DNA of 64,000 bases from Monilinia fructicola (GCA_008692225.1 VICG01000002.1:186001-250000), one strand, 5' to 3'. Positions 20,702 to 33,281 are shown, counted from the first letter of the stretch. Translations and numbers: made by a program. The notes: generated from the letters alone by a model not told the origin.

Positions 20702-23264
20702 TTAGTTCTGGATAGCCGCGACAGAATCTATCGCCATACGTATTTGATCTTTAAAGTTGCTTGTCAGTATTTCATCAACATTTCTCCATAGCCGAGGTAA
20801 CTTACCTCGCATTCCAGTTAGAGCCTCATTTGCCGTTGAGTAATTCTCCAATGCATTCAGAATCATTTGGATACCCTCATGTAACTGGAACAACAACTTG
20901 TCGGTTTTTTTCCGAAGCCCTTCTTCAAAGGGACTCGTTTGTTTAATGACAAGCGTCTTGTGGCAAAGCATAATCATCGCATAGCTACTCTGCATAGCAC
21001 AACATGCGAAGATGGGCATCATGCGAGGAAGATCTTTCATTTGTTTGGCGTCGGTCCAATAAGAAGGGTTCCTCGGATCAAAAGGCCGTGAATGTGGCAA
21101 AGCACGGAAAGATTGGGCGATATTAAAGGCAGACTGCATGCAAACTTTTGAAGAAAACCGACCGCTGAATGGCAAGATTGGAGAATCAAAGACAGAGATG
21201 TTATCCGGTATTGGCGAGTTAATGACACCAGGACTTAGTGACAAGGTATTGGTGGCTTGCTGTAAGTTGTTGTTGCAACCACAGCCACTCCTTGGCGAGC
21301 CTTGCACTGTAGCGGGAGTGGAAGATAAGTCGCAATGCTTCTTTGTAAATACTGGCATATCGGAGAAGGCACAATATCGATGTATTTTGATCCTCGCACT
21401 TGAACGGTGTCAGTGAGCAATTACTCTTGAAAAGGAATGTAATCACCTATTCAGCTTGAATACGCGTCATCAACCGCAGACTTTTCGCGACGACCCTTTC
21501 AGAAGGATCCATCGCATCCACGTCTGAATAAGACCACTTTTCCGCCGCTTGAACGAGAGGTTCGACGATCTTTTCAAGTTCTGTCATTTTTTCCCACAAC
21601 GTTAAATCATGAGAATCTGCTTTCAAGGCCGATTCGAGATCTATTACGAATTGAGTTGCTGTGGCAATCACTCTCTGTGCTTCAAGAAAAACATCCCAGG
21701 CCTAGATTCCTTTAGATTGCTGTATTTTTTTTAAAAGGATTTAAAAAGCAGTATTTGTACTTACATCAGAATCTGACGCGAAGGTAGGAAGTGGCGTCGT
21801 GAATCTGGGATCGGTAAGAAGAATGGTGGGTGCCTATTTGGACTGTGTCAAAAAATGGTACAAAAACGATATTGCAAGTGAAGCATACCATGCAACTAAG
21901 AATGGAACCTTGGCAAACACAGACATACTACTCCACAGTTAGCATCGAATTCTGGTGCTGGCGCCGAAACTAGATAACAATATGGGATCGTACCGTCATC
22001 CACCATATTCGCCTATCTGACTCGGCGTACTCGTAAGCTTCATTGCCTTTCGAGTGTAATCCTAAGTCCATAGCAGATATTAAAGCTTGTCCGCACCGTT
22101 TTCGCATCTTCGAAATGTTTCCTCGTTGGGCATACTCATAAGTACATAGTAAAAGTAATGCGACTGTACTCTCTGCTTCTAATCTGACTTGCGGGTGAAT
22201 TTGTGTTCGGTATATGTGAGCTTCTTGCGTGCTCAGCGCTTCACCAGGGTCCATTATAGACTCTAGCATTTCATTCTCAATTTCAATGCCATCTATTGCC
22301 AACTGAGCAAAGACTTGAGCCTGATTCCTTCGGAGCAACACAGAATCCGGGGAGGTAGGATTCGGATCATCAGGATGTGGAATTAGTGAAAGTAGTGCAG
22401 AAATTGCCAGTGTCATTGGAGAAGCAGACTGGAACTGTGGATTGCTCCTGCTATGAAATAATATGTCGTTTGGTCCTTGTACTCCAGTTTCCATTTTGTC
22501 AACAGCTTGATGCAACAAAGGAGGTGGAAGAACTGGGAAATAGGGATGAATATAAACGTAGTACGCGCTCAAACTACAACGTCAAATTCAATTAGTCATG
22601 TTACTCGCCATCTTCGAGTAAACGAATATGGACTTACATATCCTCGTCGTTAGAATAAGTCCTTACTACAGAATTCTCTAACTTAATGTTGAAGGTATCC
22701 TCTGCCATAGATAGTGGCAAGAAAGCGTTGTCCATCGTCAGGGACTCTGAATTTCCCAGGAGATTTGGATCAAAGTCAAAATCCATCTCAAAGTCCAATT
22801 GATCATCTCTTTGGAGAAGACCAGCACCAGGAGTGGCCAATGACACCACTGGAGCTGGGCCTGTAACTAATGATATGTTAGAGCAATGTTTGTGAGTTTT
22901 TTTTGATAACATACGGAGCTCATTTGGTGGTGATTGTACTATACGCGCTTCGCCACTATTAAGCTTCTTGCGTCTTCTTGCACCACCCCTCTTACTCGCG
23001 GTATAGACACATTCACAACCTCGGTTGGAGCACTGATGAGGTTGAGTATTCGTATCACCATTGTCGCCGCCAAGGAGCACTTACGTTTGCGCACGGGGGT
23101 TTTACCATTGCATCGAGTTCGTGCAGCACGACTATGTTATCTTGGTCAACAAGACACATCCCTCTAGAACACTGATAAGGAATATGTTACCATTCTAAGC
23201 ATGCTACCTTCACAGGAGGTGCCAAAAACTTCCTGGTGGCGGGTTTGTTTTGCCGTGGATCCAT
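20702..23264 (-). CDS. Zn2Cys6 transcription factor, nine exons, two single-base insertions
   Basis: ATG at 23264 starts MDPRQNKPATRKF. Exons read on the minus strand are 23191-23264, 23085-23131, 22915-23032, 22638-22860, 21994-22573, 21889-21927, 21765-21833, 21447-21701 and 20702-21398; all introns are 48-66 bp. The Zn2Cys6 motif is VACLEC, CRAARTRC, PCANCSNRGCECVY followed by the basic linker GGARRRKK. The fungal-specific domain follows (YYVYIHPYFPVLPPP, YEYAQRGNISKMR, WWMT, ARIKIHRY). It would bind CGG-type sites and regulate transcription in the nucleus. The exons total 2102 nt; removing one extra base in a G5 run (23095-23099) and one at about 21456 gives 700 codons, so a 699-residue protein. 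Without these corrections it is truncated before the zinc cluster is complete. Confidence 0.83.
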
Positions 23265-25238
23265 TATGGTAGTGGGTATCATGTTACATGGCTTTCCCAA
23301 AGTATTGGTTAAAATGGCAGGGATCTTACAACGCAATGCCGATGTAATGGGAAAAGGTGAGGGCCGTCTTGAGTTGATTTTCCTCTATATATGAATGAAG
23401 GCGATGATACTATTGAAGCCTTAAGAATTGACGATGTTGCTGTTGAGGATGGAAGAGAGGTGACGATGAAGGGGGTGAAGGGGTGAAGGGGGTGAAGGAG
23501 GCGACGTTGATTTTGATGTTGAATTTGATTGAATCATGTAAAAAGTTGGATCATACGACATAAATCTACAAGTAGCCGGAAGGTTTTGATTGGCTGGATT
23601 TAAGAGCGGATAATGTTCCGGCTTATTAATACCGATTTATCATATCCGGAGATGAGCCAACATTAGAGCTAGCAAGTGAAAAGGTTTAAACCTTAAGGTT
23701 AAACGAAACCACATCACAGTCCACAGTCGCAACGGCAAACATTCTGGGAGATATGGCGGAGGGGAGGAGGGAGGAGGGGAGGAGGAGGGGAGGAGTGGAG
23801 GGGAGGAGGGTGGTTAGGTAGGTTACTAATGGCGACGGCAGGATTGGAGCGAGCCACAGCAACCAACAATAAGCCACAAGTGACAAGTGACAAGTGACAA
23901 GTCATAAGCAGGCAAGCAAGCAGGTAAGCAGCAACATCGACATTGACATTGACATTGACATTGACATTGACATTGGGATTGATATTGACATTGGGATCAA
24001 CATGACATCAATACCAGCATCAACATCGACATCAACATCAACGTCAACATCAATATCAACGTCAACATCAATATCAACGTCACCAGCTGGAACAACTTGA
24101 ACCTCAAGGCAAATAGATTGACATCGATGCCAATCTTCTGAAAACTCTCTCCTAAGGAATATCAACTGACCACGAAGATATCAAGGTAAGATTCCTCTCC
24201 ACCCTCTCCTTAAGGTCGACTGTCATGATGTATTATCGTATGGATTTGGATTTCCTTTCATATTCACCTTGGAAGGAAGTGCCAGATCTGATTCATATGA
24301 CGCATTCATGTTCACTGTCTCGTACGATGCGGTCAGTTATCTATGTAGGGAGTAAAGCAGCTACTGTACTGTATGAGTGGGATACATGATACATCATACA
24401 GGCATTGAGAACTTTGCTTTGTGGATGAATTAATTTATGTAATGCACCGGGCGTCGGTCCTTACTTTCTCTGAATACACGCAATGGCCAGCTCTTCCCTC
24501 AATAGTGGGCTAGCATGGTTGATATCCCCTCCTTTATCATCCCCTATTCCTATTTCTTACTATCTGATATCTGATATCTAATGTCAGATATGTGTTATCT
24601 GACATCTGCCGTCTGCCATCTGCCATCTGTATCAACTCATACTCGCGTCCTCAGAAAAGCACTCCGTACATCTTCAATTCCGTACCTCGGTATACCAAGA
24701 TAAAGGGGAAGTGGCCAATGATATTGGTCACTCCTTTCTATTATTAGAAATGAAATCCCATTATACTGGGTCTTATCGTACTAGCGTATTGTTGAATCTT
24801 TCTGGCCGCATAACTATCTTGTTACATTCTTTCGAGCTCATTATCATTCTTCCATGTGTTCGATGGGCAAGGCTCACTTATCATGGCTGTTCTTCCTTTG
24901 CACAATCTTCAATCATACCAAGTTACATCAATCGCTGCTGCTTCTAGCTGCAACGTTACTCGATGATCCGCAATTGATATCCGTGCTTGATAAGTCATCA
25001 GCAATGTGTCTATTTACCGACAGCTCCGTACGAATACGTTCATCAATCTGATCCACAATCTCGGATCTACAACCTCAATTGGCCTTGATCACACCCTGAT
25101 TATGCTGATTCTCCTACCCCTCAGTTTACCCCGCGACATGACGTCTCAACTGGTATAGTATATCTAGTATAGCATATCTGGTATTTGTATACGACAGATT
25201 CTCAACGATGAGCACCAAATCACATTGTTCTTTTCGAC
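23265..25238. other. Spacer with simple repeats
   Basis: Upstream region shared by the divergent Zn2Cys6 gene and the secreted protein gene. It holds a (GGAGG)-type purine run at about 23757-23816 and the hexanucleotide array listed separately. No gene is seen; the short frames to 25051 lack support. Confidence 0.55.
23932..24083. repeat. Hexanucleotide array (GACATT / AACATC)n
   Basis: Two adjacent arrays, first GACATT then variants of AACATC and AACGTC, about 150 bp in total. The apparent Ile-Asp and Thr-Ser repeat peptides are translations of this array. Confidence 0.9.
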
Positions 25239-26960
25239 ATGAGCTTCTTAAGAGTTGCTGCAGCATTTCTCGCCGCGAGCGCGACTGCTCGGGCTGGAGC
25301 CTATGTTACCTCCCTGCCATACAACGCCCAAGGGCTTTTCAACGAATCTATGGATTATCTGGATAGGGCCTACGACCACTCAGCTGGTTATCTCTATGAT
25401 ACAAGCGGGTCTACAGCATTGCGACATGAAACCAGAACTTCAGCGTGGTACGCTATTGGCCTCTTGGCAAGGAATCAAGGCTCGGACATATTCGAAGCCG
25501 AGAAGATAATTTCAAACGTAATCGACGCGCAATTCAAAGATGCGGAAGACCAGTGGTCAGTAGCCATCATCTAGCAACATGAGCCAAGGACTGATCGAAG
25601 CAGGTATGGAGATTATCAAATAGAACCAGAGGAGCCAGAATTGGGGAGTTCAAATTACGCGCCAGTGATGTATAACTCATGGGATCCAAATTGGCGTGGC
25701 TTCATAGGAACTGCCTTTATTGTTGGTCTTGAAGAATTTGGCTCCCTTATTTCGCCAGAAGTGACCAGCTTAATGCTAAAATCTTTGCATAACTCGACCC
25801 TGGGTGACGATTATCGTGTTGGTGGAGTAGATGGTGATAATTTGTACCCCGCTTATACCAATCCTGTAAGTGCAATGTTGGACTTGTGATTGCCTTTACT
25901 GATGAAGCACCAGTCACTCATGCGTGCCTTTGTTTCTGGATGGACTGGTCGTCGGCTCAATGATAGTAATATGACGACCTCTGGCGAGAACTATGCTCAG
26001 CAAGTTATTGACTTGTTTGACCGAGCCAATACACTTTCGGAATTCAACAGTGGCACTTACACTGGTGTATCTTTATTTGCCATGACTCTGTGGGCCAAGT
26101 ACTTGCCAGAAGATTCTGTAATGAAGCAAAAGGGTGCCTCAATGATCCAATATACTTGGGAAGCAGTATCAAATCTATGGCACCCCCAACTCTTGAATGT
26201 CGCTGGTCCTTGGGATCGTGCATACGGCTTTGATATGACAAAATATCTTAGCTTACTGGCACTTCACATCTGGAGTGCCATTGGAAAAAATAAGTCCTCA
26301 ATCATCGATAGGCCGTACATCATGTCTCACAATGCAGATTTCGCATATGGTCCATTGTTCGCAATATTGTCCGAATTTCACAACAGTTTGATACCAGATG
26401 ATGTAAAGGATGCCCTTAAACGCTTCAAAGGCGAGCATACGTTCAGTTCTTCCACATATTCTCCACCTTATGATTTGTATCCTCGCAACATTACAGCTTG
26501 GCTTGCAAACAATATCAGCATTGGTGCTGAAACTTTTAATGAGAATGTCATAGGTGGGCCCGCTAAGAACCAACGCACTTTCAACCCCGCTGTCATGCAA
26601 TGGAATACCGGTGATGGCATTGGATGGCTCACGCTATATGCAACGGAAAAGCATGTCATTGCCGAAGCTTCTCCAGGTTCTTTGAACCTAACTTATCCCG
26701 AAGGAAACCATACCTCGATATTTACCTTTCTGATCTCGCCTTTTGCCGCGAAAAAGACTATTTCACGTCTAGAGGATATTCAAGGCTTGAATCTGACAGT
26801 ATCTGGTACTATTGATAAGAATTTTACGCTTTCATATGCAGGACAGTATGGCGGCGCAGACGCTACCATTAACGACTTTGAGTATTGGAATGTAACATTT
26901 GCCATGCCTGCTGGCTCTGCCGAAGTGCCTCATATTTTCCTAGAGGTTGACCTTTGGTGA
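25239..26960 (+). CDS. Secreted glycoprotein of unknown function, 541 aa
   Basis: ATG at 25239 and a signal peptide (VAAAFLAASATARA). Exons are 25239-25555, 25604-25865 and 25914-26960; both introns are 48 bp and the join gives 542 in-frame codons with no shift. Conserved-looking segments include RTSAWYAIGLLARNQG, SWDPNWRGFIGTAF, NPSLMRAFVSGW, GPWDRAYGFDMTKYLS and QWNTGDGIGWL. About ten N-glycosylation sequons indicate a secreted or wall protein. The regularly spaced aromatic, helix-rich pattern suggests an (alpha/alpha)6-toroid, six-hairpin-glycosidase-like fold, but I cannot assign a family, so this is inference. The codon pattern and open frame say the gene is functional. It is divergent from the Zn2Cys6 gene. 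Confidence 0.85.
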
Positions 26961-28517
26961 GATATCGGGTTCGAACTGCACAGATATTTGTATGCTTCAA
27001 TAAAAAGCAAAATTCATTCACTATTCCTTCTTGCTTAGAAGTATCCCATCCCAGTCTTGGACGTCAAATTAAACATTTTCGTCTATTGCGATTGGTGCAA
27101 CATCGATATTGTCAATCCTGACCCGAAATGCTGGAAACTTTGATCTGATGACCTTACTATTTTCTGTTGCCTTTCCGAGTGTTATCGGCGATTGAGAAAG
27201 ATCTATCGGAGGTAAGTAGGTATCAGAGAGGCAAGGAAATTAACTAGATAGCAAAATTGGGAGAAAACAATCTGACACGGCCCACATAGCAATGCATTGA
27301 AAGGTTCTCTGCTGTACTGTAAGAATTTGGTTCAGCGGACAGTGGAAACAAGAGAATCGCTTGCACAGCGATAAGGTTAAGGAAGAAGCGGGCAACAGGG
27401 GGTGTCCGGACTTTTGGGACGCTTCCTAACTTCCGAATATGGTTGCCACTTAAACTTTCAATTGGTGTCAGAACTTAAGATCCCACGTTCTCATTCTTTA
27501 ATATATACAAAAGCATTCTACCACATGGAAAAGTATGCCAAGAAAAAGCAATGCCATTAGGCTCAGACTGTTCCGTTTATCCGTACCCTCCTTGTAGGGT
27601 GTCTCTGTTTAACTTCCCTCGTGGTTGAAATTTGGGTATCATGTTCGCGTGGAGGTTAGGTATTAGGTATAGTATATATGGCATCTCTTCGGATAGTTAC
27701 TAGCATATGATCCACTAAAGGAAGAAAACTCTTACATATATATATACGGAGTAGGCCCTACAGTAGCATGAAAGTTTGATCTACAGTGGGATCTATCATT
27801 CTAATTTCAACCACTAAATCAATCCAAATAGGAAAGAGCCTGGCCATTATAGCCAATCAAGACACAGAAAAGCTTCTTGAAGAAGAAACTTTAATTCTAG
27901 AGGAGCCTTATAATGGATGTCTTTGAGGGAGGGAAAGCGGTGAAGGAAAAGACTCATATGGAAGACGGCAAGAGTTTTGAGGAAGGGCAGTGTGTCAAGA
28001 GGGGGCGAAATGAGTTAGTCTTAGCATTGGTCCTTGATCGTCTTCACAATGCGCGATTTTGATCTCGGGTTTCAAGGCCCACTATGTAAGTCCACGAATC
28101 AGGGCCTAACAATATGCACATGTGAAAAATTGCCCCAGAATGCATCTTGGAAGATTCTGGGGACTTCGATGTGGCTATACACGTCGGAATGAATGTAGCT
28201 GGTGGTACAGTGTGTATGTAACAATAAACCCACCGATGAGTTATTAGCCAGTCCGTTGGAGGCTATAAGGCTGTCAAATGAATAATCGGGGAATTGAAAC
28301 AAGGGTTTACGCCAGGATGGTCAACTGTCAACTGATCACAGATCACAGAACATAGCCCCGGCAGGCTCAGCACATTCTATAGCCATCAAGGCACTGGAAG
28401 CGAAGATCTCTTCGTCAACAAGTATGCTTGACAACCTAACGCCAGACTCCAAGAGTAGATCAAAACAGTCTCTGGTGTCGGTCGAGATATGCTACAAACA
28501 AGGAAGAGATTGAAGAA
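26961..28517. other. Spacer without a recognised gene
   Basis: 3' flank of the secreted protein gene, then unannotatable sequence with a TATATATA run near 27740. The short frames near 28100-28500 have no domain. Confidence 0.5.
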
Positions 28518-28838
28518 TTGATGCGGTGTGTGAATAGTACAACACAACAGGTAGCCCTTATCCAACAAAAGTTATCAAGGTATGACAAGGCTCTTATAAT
28601 GGTTCCATCTGCTTACTTCTCCAGAGTTCTCCAACTCAAACAGAATATCTTGTCAAAAGAGATGAAGACCGATGCTACATATATACTACAAGCAATTCAC
28701 GATTCGAGAAATGCGATCATGTCAGCGCGCGAGATGCAAAATAACGAACTTCATTCGGGCTTAGAGGAAACGCGACATCACCTGCTGACAACGACGCCGA
28801 CACCATATCCTCCAAACGTCCCAGAACAGTCGCGATGA
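28518..28838 (+). CDS. Possible small helical protein, 106 aa
   Basis: A single open frame starting with LMRCVNSTTQQVALIQQKL and continuing through a hydrophilic, helix-forming stretch (MSAREMQNNELHSGLEET) to a proline/threonine end. The first codon of the frame shown is TTG and the true start may lie in an upstream exon. A coiled-coil character is plausible and no family is recognised. It could be a remnant of a larger NACHT/ankyrin-type protein, which is speculation. Confidence 0.25.
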   Translation: MMRCVNSTTQQVALIQQKLSRYDKALIMVPSAYFSRVLQLKQNILSKEMKTDATYILQAIHDSRNAIMSAREMQNNELHSGLEETRHHLLTTTPTPYPPNVPEQSR

Positions 28839-30193
28839 CTTATTAACAAAAATTCAAGAAATTTTTGAGTGCTGCGAAGCGGTAGATTTGGTTTTGTGAC
28901 CATTCTCAGAATTTAATTCTTGAGATACTTTCGTTCGTCATAAAGCCACCTTGATACTTCTCACGATTCGCCTCATCAACACCTGATTTTCAGAACAGTG
29001 GAACAAGAGTCCAAGCACAAGGTGTATGGCCATGAACTTCCACATTGTCCAAACATTTATTGGCATAATTTCTCTAAAATATTCTTCCAGATACGCAAGC
29101 AGAGAGATATCCAAAGCATATGCGATGAAGAAGCGATGTGCGGGATCTCCACCATAGCAATGGTCTATAATGCAACACAATGGTACATGGACGAGGGGTG
29201 TTGCTAGATAGACTGCTAAGAGGGTATCGTTCATCTGATGATCTACCTTATCTCCAAGGCCCTGGTTTGGTGACATAGCATGGTATATGAGGCTCACAAC
29301 TCACAGATTGTATCAAAAAGCTTATTTTTGAGTATGAATTCAAAGCCAATATACTGGGTTCGTCGTAAGAAGAGCTTCTCACAGAATCTAATGCTTGGGG
29401 AGACTTCGATATTCCATGGCGAGGAAGATCTCGAGCAGATATCCAGCATGATGGATACGTGGATACCATGCTAAATACCAGACCCAAAAGGCTGATAGAT
29501 TTCACAGCTGAGTTAATATCAGCTTACTAAATGATAGATGAAGTCTAGGTAGAAGATGATAATGAGTGTGGTTTCTCCGGGAGTAGCATAGAGTAGGTAA
29601 TGTGAGCCATCCCTTTCAAACTCACAATGGCATCGGTGATACGACTTCGCATTCATTCTGAATCAATCAATCTATCTATCAGCCGGCCGTTACCACCGAA
29701 AAATACTACTTCGATTTCTGGTGCAAAAAGATAAAAAAAGAATAACTATATAAGCACTTGCTTGTGTAGAACAATAAGCCTTAGTAACGTTGACACTAGT
29801 ACTCCTAATCCTGCCATTCCCTCTATCGAGTTGTTCCCTCAAGAAGAAATTAATACTTCATTACTCATTTCATATGATGATGATGATGCAGAAAGACTGT
29901 TTTCTCACTCGTCATCCTCATCTGGTGATCCTTGGGGTGGAATCCCTCGCAGGATTAAGATTAACAGTTGGATTTTGACCTTACGGCAATGTTGAAGTGA
30001 CTCTGGCACGTGACGTAAGCACACTGTAAACACCACCTGGGCACGATAAATTGTTCTTGGGCTTATTATTTGGGGGCTTTTTATCGACAGTCACTGCAAT
30101 TGCTCGAGCATTGATTCTTTTCTTCTAATTCATTACACCACTGTTGCCGTTTTCTTCTTTATACGAGATATACAATATCCAACCTTAGTCGCC
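28839..30193. other. Spacer without a recognised gene
   Basis: A hydrophobic minus-strand frame at 28938-29297 (119 codons) has no domain I can name. A plus-strand frame at 29762-29995 with an acidic run (DDDD) begins with TTG and lacks an ATG. The right end is the promoter of the leucine-rich protein. Confidence 0.4.
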
Positions 30194-31720
30194 ATGCATC
30201 GCGCACTTCTGCTCCCCGAAATAATTGCGACAATTCTCGAAACGGAGAGCTCGTCCCCTGGATTCTTGCACACATGTCTCTTCATCTCCAAAACATTCTC
30301 CCTCGAAGCTGCTCGAATCTTATGGTACGCGTGTGGAGCTTACTACCCTCCGGAAGTGTATTTGCACGTAACCCCGGATGTCAAACATCTTGCCCAAATT
30401 GCGATTCAAGATACTAGACGGGCACAATATTACGCCAATTTCATCCACGTCCTCAGCTTCTACCAGGAGGATCCAGAAGAACACGATGATAGCGAAGAAG
30501 ATGTGTATCTTGCGGAGGCTAGGTGGCATGAAGAGCTCGTTTCCTTGCAATTTCCACAGTTGGAAGATTTTACTCTTTTCAAAGAAAGTGACGCAACAGA
30601 AAGGAACACAGGAGATTTGATCACTCACTATGCACAACCTAATATAGAATATTTTAAAGTGTGTCAAGGGAGTGGTCTTTCCGATTCTTTTTTTGAGAGA
30701 TTAGCCAATTCTTGCACAAGACTGAAAGTCCTCGAACTCAGTGATATACTAACCAGTAGCGTATCTAAGGATAGCCTTGTTAAGTTTCTCAACAGAGCTG
30801 ATGCCCTTACCTGGCTCCTCATCCGGACCGGAGTTCATGAGAGTTGGTCATGCGAGGTGTTCGAAGCCATAGCCAAACTCCCAAACCTGAGTCACATTGC
30901 CATTCCCGACATCCAAGATAAGTGGATTGACTCTATTTCTCAGATGAACTCTTCGATTCCCATGTTTCCAAGCTTGAAAGAATTGGAAGCGGGTATCTCT
31001 GATCACGATCTGGAGTCATTGGCTCGTTTTGTGCCCAACTTGGAAGTTCTTAATATTGGTTTACAAAATTTTCCTCCATCATACACTATTCTCGCATCGG
31101 CATCAAACTTCCCCCGTCTCACCAGCCTTACAGTCGAATTTGGCTCGCAGAGCCGCATAAGTGGAAATGATCTTCTACTGCTTGTGCAGAATTGTCCATT
31201 ACTAGACAGTCTTTCTCTTGGAGAAGCAAAGAATGACAGTGTTTATCCTCCAAGCCCTGGGTATCGTCCTTCGGGCATAAATATCGATGATAACATCATT
31301 GACGAAATAGCCCAAGTTCTAGGGACAAGAATTATATCATTGGCCATCGTCCTTGACCGACCAGGTCTGCTTACATGGCGATCCATTCTTTCTCTCGCGC
31401 GGTATTGTAAAAATCTCATGGGTTTAACAATATCTTGCAATTTCAACTGGCAAGATACTCTGAGTGGTACACCGGAACACACTTTTCCCGCCCTTGAACA
31501 GCTGGATTTTGTGTTTGATGGAGAGATCAGGGCATCGCAGCTTGTAAATGATTCTGACGAAGAGATGTTACAGGGCTATGCTCGGAGGATGTTTGAGTTT
31601 GTACCCAAACTGTCGGTCTTCTGGGTTGAGGATGGGAACGACAGCGACAAAGATTGGGAGGCTGCTGTCATGAAGATCTTTTATGAGAATTGGTCGCCTC
31701 CCGAGATTGTGCAAGACTGA
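30194..31720 (+). CDS. F-box-like leucine-rich-repeat protein, 508 aa
   Basis: A single-exon gene with ATG at 30194 in good context (GTCGCCATGC) and TGA at 31718-31720. The N-terminus (LLLPEIIATILE, LHTCLFISKTFSLEAARILW) matches the fungal F-box-like pattern, which would bind Skp1 in an SCF ubiquitin ligase. The remainder has irregular leucine-rich repeats (LKVLELSDIL, LEVLNIGLQNF, PRLTSLTVEF, PLLDSLSLGEA), the substrate-recognition scaffold of such proteins. The frame is undisturbed over 1.5 kb. The family is large and fast-evolving in ascomycetes, so the substrate cannot be guessed. Confidence 0.85.
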   Translation: MHRALLLPEIIATILETESSSPGFLHTCLFISKTFSLEAARILWYACGAYYPPEVYLHVTPDVKHLAQIAIQDTRRAQYYANFIHVLSFYQEDPEEHDDSEEDVYLAEARWHEELVSLQFPQLEDFTLFKESDATERNTGDLITHYAQPNIEYFKVCQGSGLSDSFFERLANSCTRLKVLELSDILTSSVSKDSLVKFLNRADALTWLLIRTGVHESWSCEVFEAIAKLPNLSHIAIPDIQDKWIDSISQMNSSIPMFPSLKELEAGISDHDLESLARFVPNLEVLNIGLQNFPPSYTILASASNFPRLTSLTVEFGSQSRISGNDLLLLVQNCPLLDSLSLGEAKNDSVYPPSPGYRPSGINIDDNIIDEIAQVLGTRIISLAIVLDRPGLLTWRSILSLARYCKNLMGLTISCNFNWQDTLSGTPEHTFPALEQLDFVFDGEIRASQLVNDSDEEMLQGYARRMFEFVPKLSVFWVEDGNDSDKDWEAAVMKIFYENWSPPEIVQD

Positions 31721-32695
31721 TGTGATGGCAATCACGCGGTTCAAGTATTCCGAGACACAGGAATCGAACGTCCCTTTCGGAGATCCCTTTGGAGATGGGT
31801 GAGGCGTTTAAATTCACAGAGACACGCAGCTTTTCTTCTATTAGAGTGACAGAAAGTAGCATGTAATTGATGGACTCAGTGCAACCAGTTACTGAGTCGA
31901 CTAATACATCTCATAGAGATTAGCGGGCTATGTATCCAGAGGAACTAATGCGGACGAGTTTCCGGATTGAAAGTTCTATACAAGCAATAAAATCCTTCGG
32001 TGAATGACAATCCATGCTTCACTTAGGTATCATATCTTGACTACACTATAGTTATATGCAATTGTGTGACCTCATATTCGTGAAGTTGATTAACTACCTT
32101 GAAGTCCAAAATCTACGTTTTATAACAACAGAAGCCATTGCGTCACAAAATTATACTTACTCACTTTTTTCATATTCTTCCATTCATGGCTAATGGTTCA
32201 GATTATATCTTTCATCGACACTTGATCAAGTGGACATCGACTTCGGTGCTGTTGACAAAGTAAGTCGAAGGCTTCTCGATCCCATTTATAGAGCCTTTTT
32301 GCAAGCGTCTGGAGTGATGATGATGTTTCGGTGCAGTTGTATTGTCGTTTGGGTGGGAGTTAAGAGAACGTGTGAAGGAAGGAGTGAATTTGACTAACAG
32401 ACCTATAGAACATTTTGCATACCTAGTATGTAATACGTTGTTTGACTAGCAGCGCTTGAGATTCACCAAGAGGCAAAGATTGGAAGTACAGATGAGATCT
32501 CGATGCATTTTTTCTATCTAGGAACAAACTCCAAGCAGATCCCTCTAAATCAACCAAATGCCAGCATTCCTCCCACACAAATACAAAGGAAGCAAAGATA
32601 AACAGAATACTCTCCAACATCCTTCCCCTTCAGAAAAGAAACACCGACTAGCCAAAGGATTAATCGTGTCCAGAGATTACAAAGACACCACTTAT
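31721..32695. other. Convergent spacer
   Basis: 3' flanks of two convergent genes. No credible coding frame. A T-arm-like sequence near 31750 does not extend to a tRNA. Confidence 0.5.
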
Positions 32696-33281
32696 CTAAG
32701 GGGTCTTTGCCTTCCAAGTGTTGAGTGAGGTCTGGCAGACTGTGACGGCAGTCAAGTGACCCTGATCGACAGTACCTCCAAGACTCTGGCAAGCGCTGTT
32801 GGCTGCTTTACGGTTTGTAACGCATCTATTACCACTCATTAGCATCTTAATCCTGTTTCCTACTCTTCTCCGCTACCCGAAACCCCGTCTCCACCAGATT
32901 TCCATGAAAAAGGCAAAGGATTACATACGCTTGGTAGCCATTGACACATTTAGTCTTGAGTTGAGTTCTCTTCGTCTTATCCTTTGATTTGCTGAAGTCG
33001 GTGAGAGAACTTGAAGGGCAGGCCGATTGTCCAGCATGGGCGGCCTTGGTCGCATCGGACATCTTCTTCATGAGATCGTCGTATTTCTTTTGTGCCGCGG
33101 CATCTTTGGTCTTGTCGCCTGTCTTGACGGGCTTGGGAGCACCGCATGTTTGGCCGTCACGAGTGAAGAGTTGGAGAGGGTTTGCGGTGGCTAGTTCGGC
33201 GGGGGAGGAAGTGGGAGCTGCGGAGACCATGGCAGGGAGGACGAAGAGGAGCGCGGAAGCGACGATGGGAGAGAACTTCAT
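32696..33281 (-). CDS. Small secreted cysteine-containing protein, 150 aa (effector-like)
   Basis: ATG at 33281 opens a clear signal peptide (IVASALLFVLPAMVSAAP). Exon 1 is 32929-33281, the intron 32796-32928 (133 bp, GTATGT...CAACAG) and exon 2 32696-32795, joining in frame to 151 codons. The mature part is lysine-rich and helical in the middle (KYDDLMKKMSDATKAAHAG), with cysteines at QTCG, QSACP, TKCV, AACQS and TVCQT, an odd number (five). Size, secretion signal and cysteines fit a candidate effector or secreted wall protein; no family is recognised. Other in-frame acceptors (upstream AAAG or GCAG) put exon 2 in another frame that lacks cysteine spacing, so AACAG was chosen. A TATA box lies about 160 bp upstream. 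Confidence 0.72.

Noticed and set aside
23894..24165. Ile-Asp and Thr-Ser repeat proteins
   Set aside because: Direct translations of the hexanucleotide array at 23932-24083.
31740..31800. tRNA-like T arm (TTCGATT on the minus strand)
   Set aside because: No acceptor pairing, D arm or anticodon stem could be found around it.
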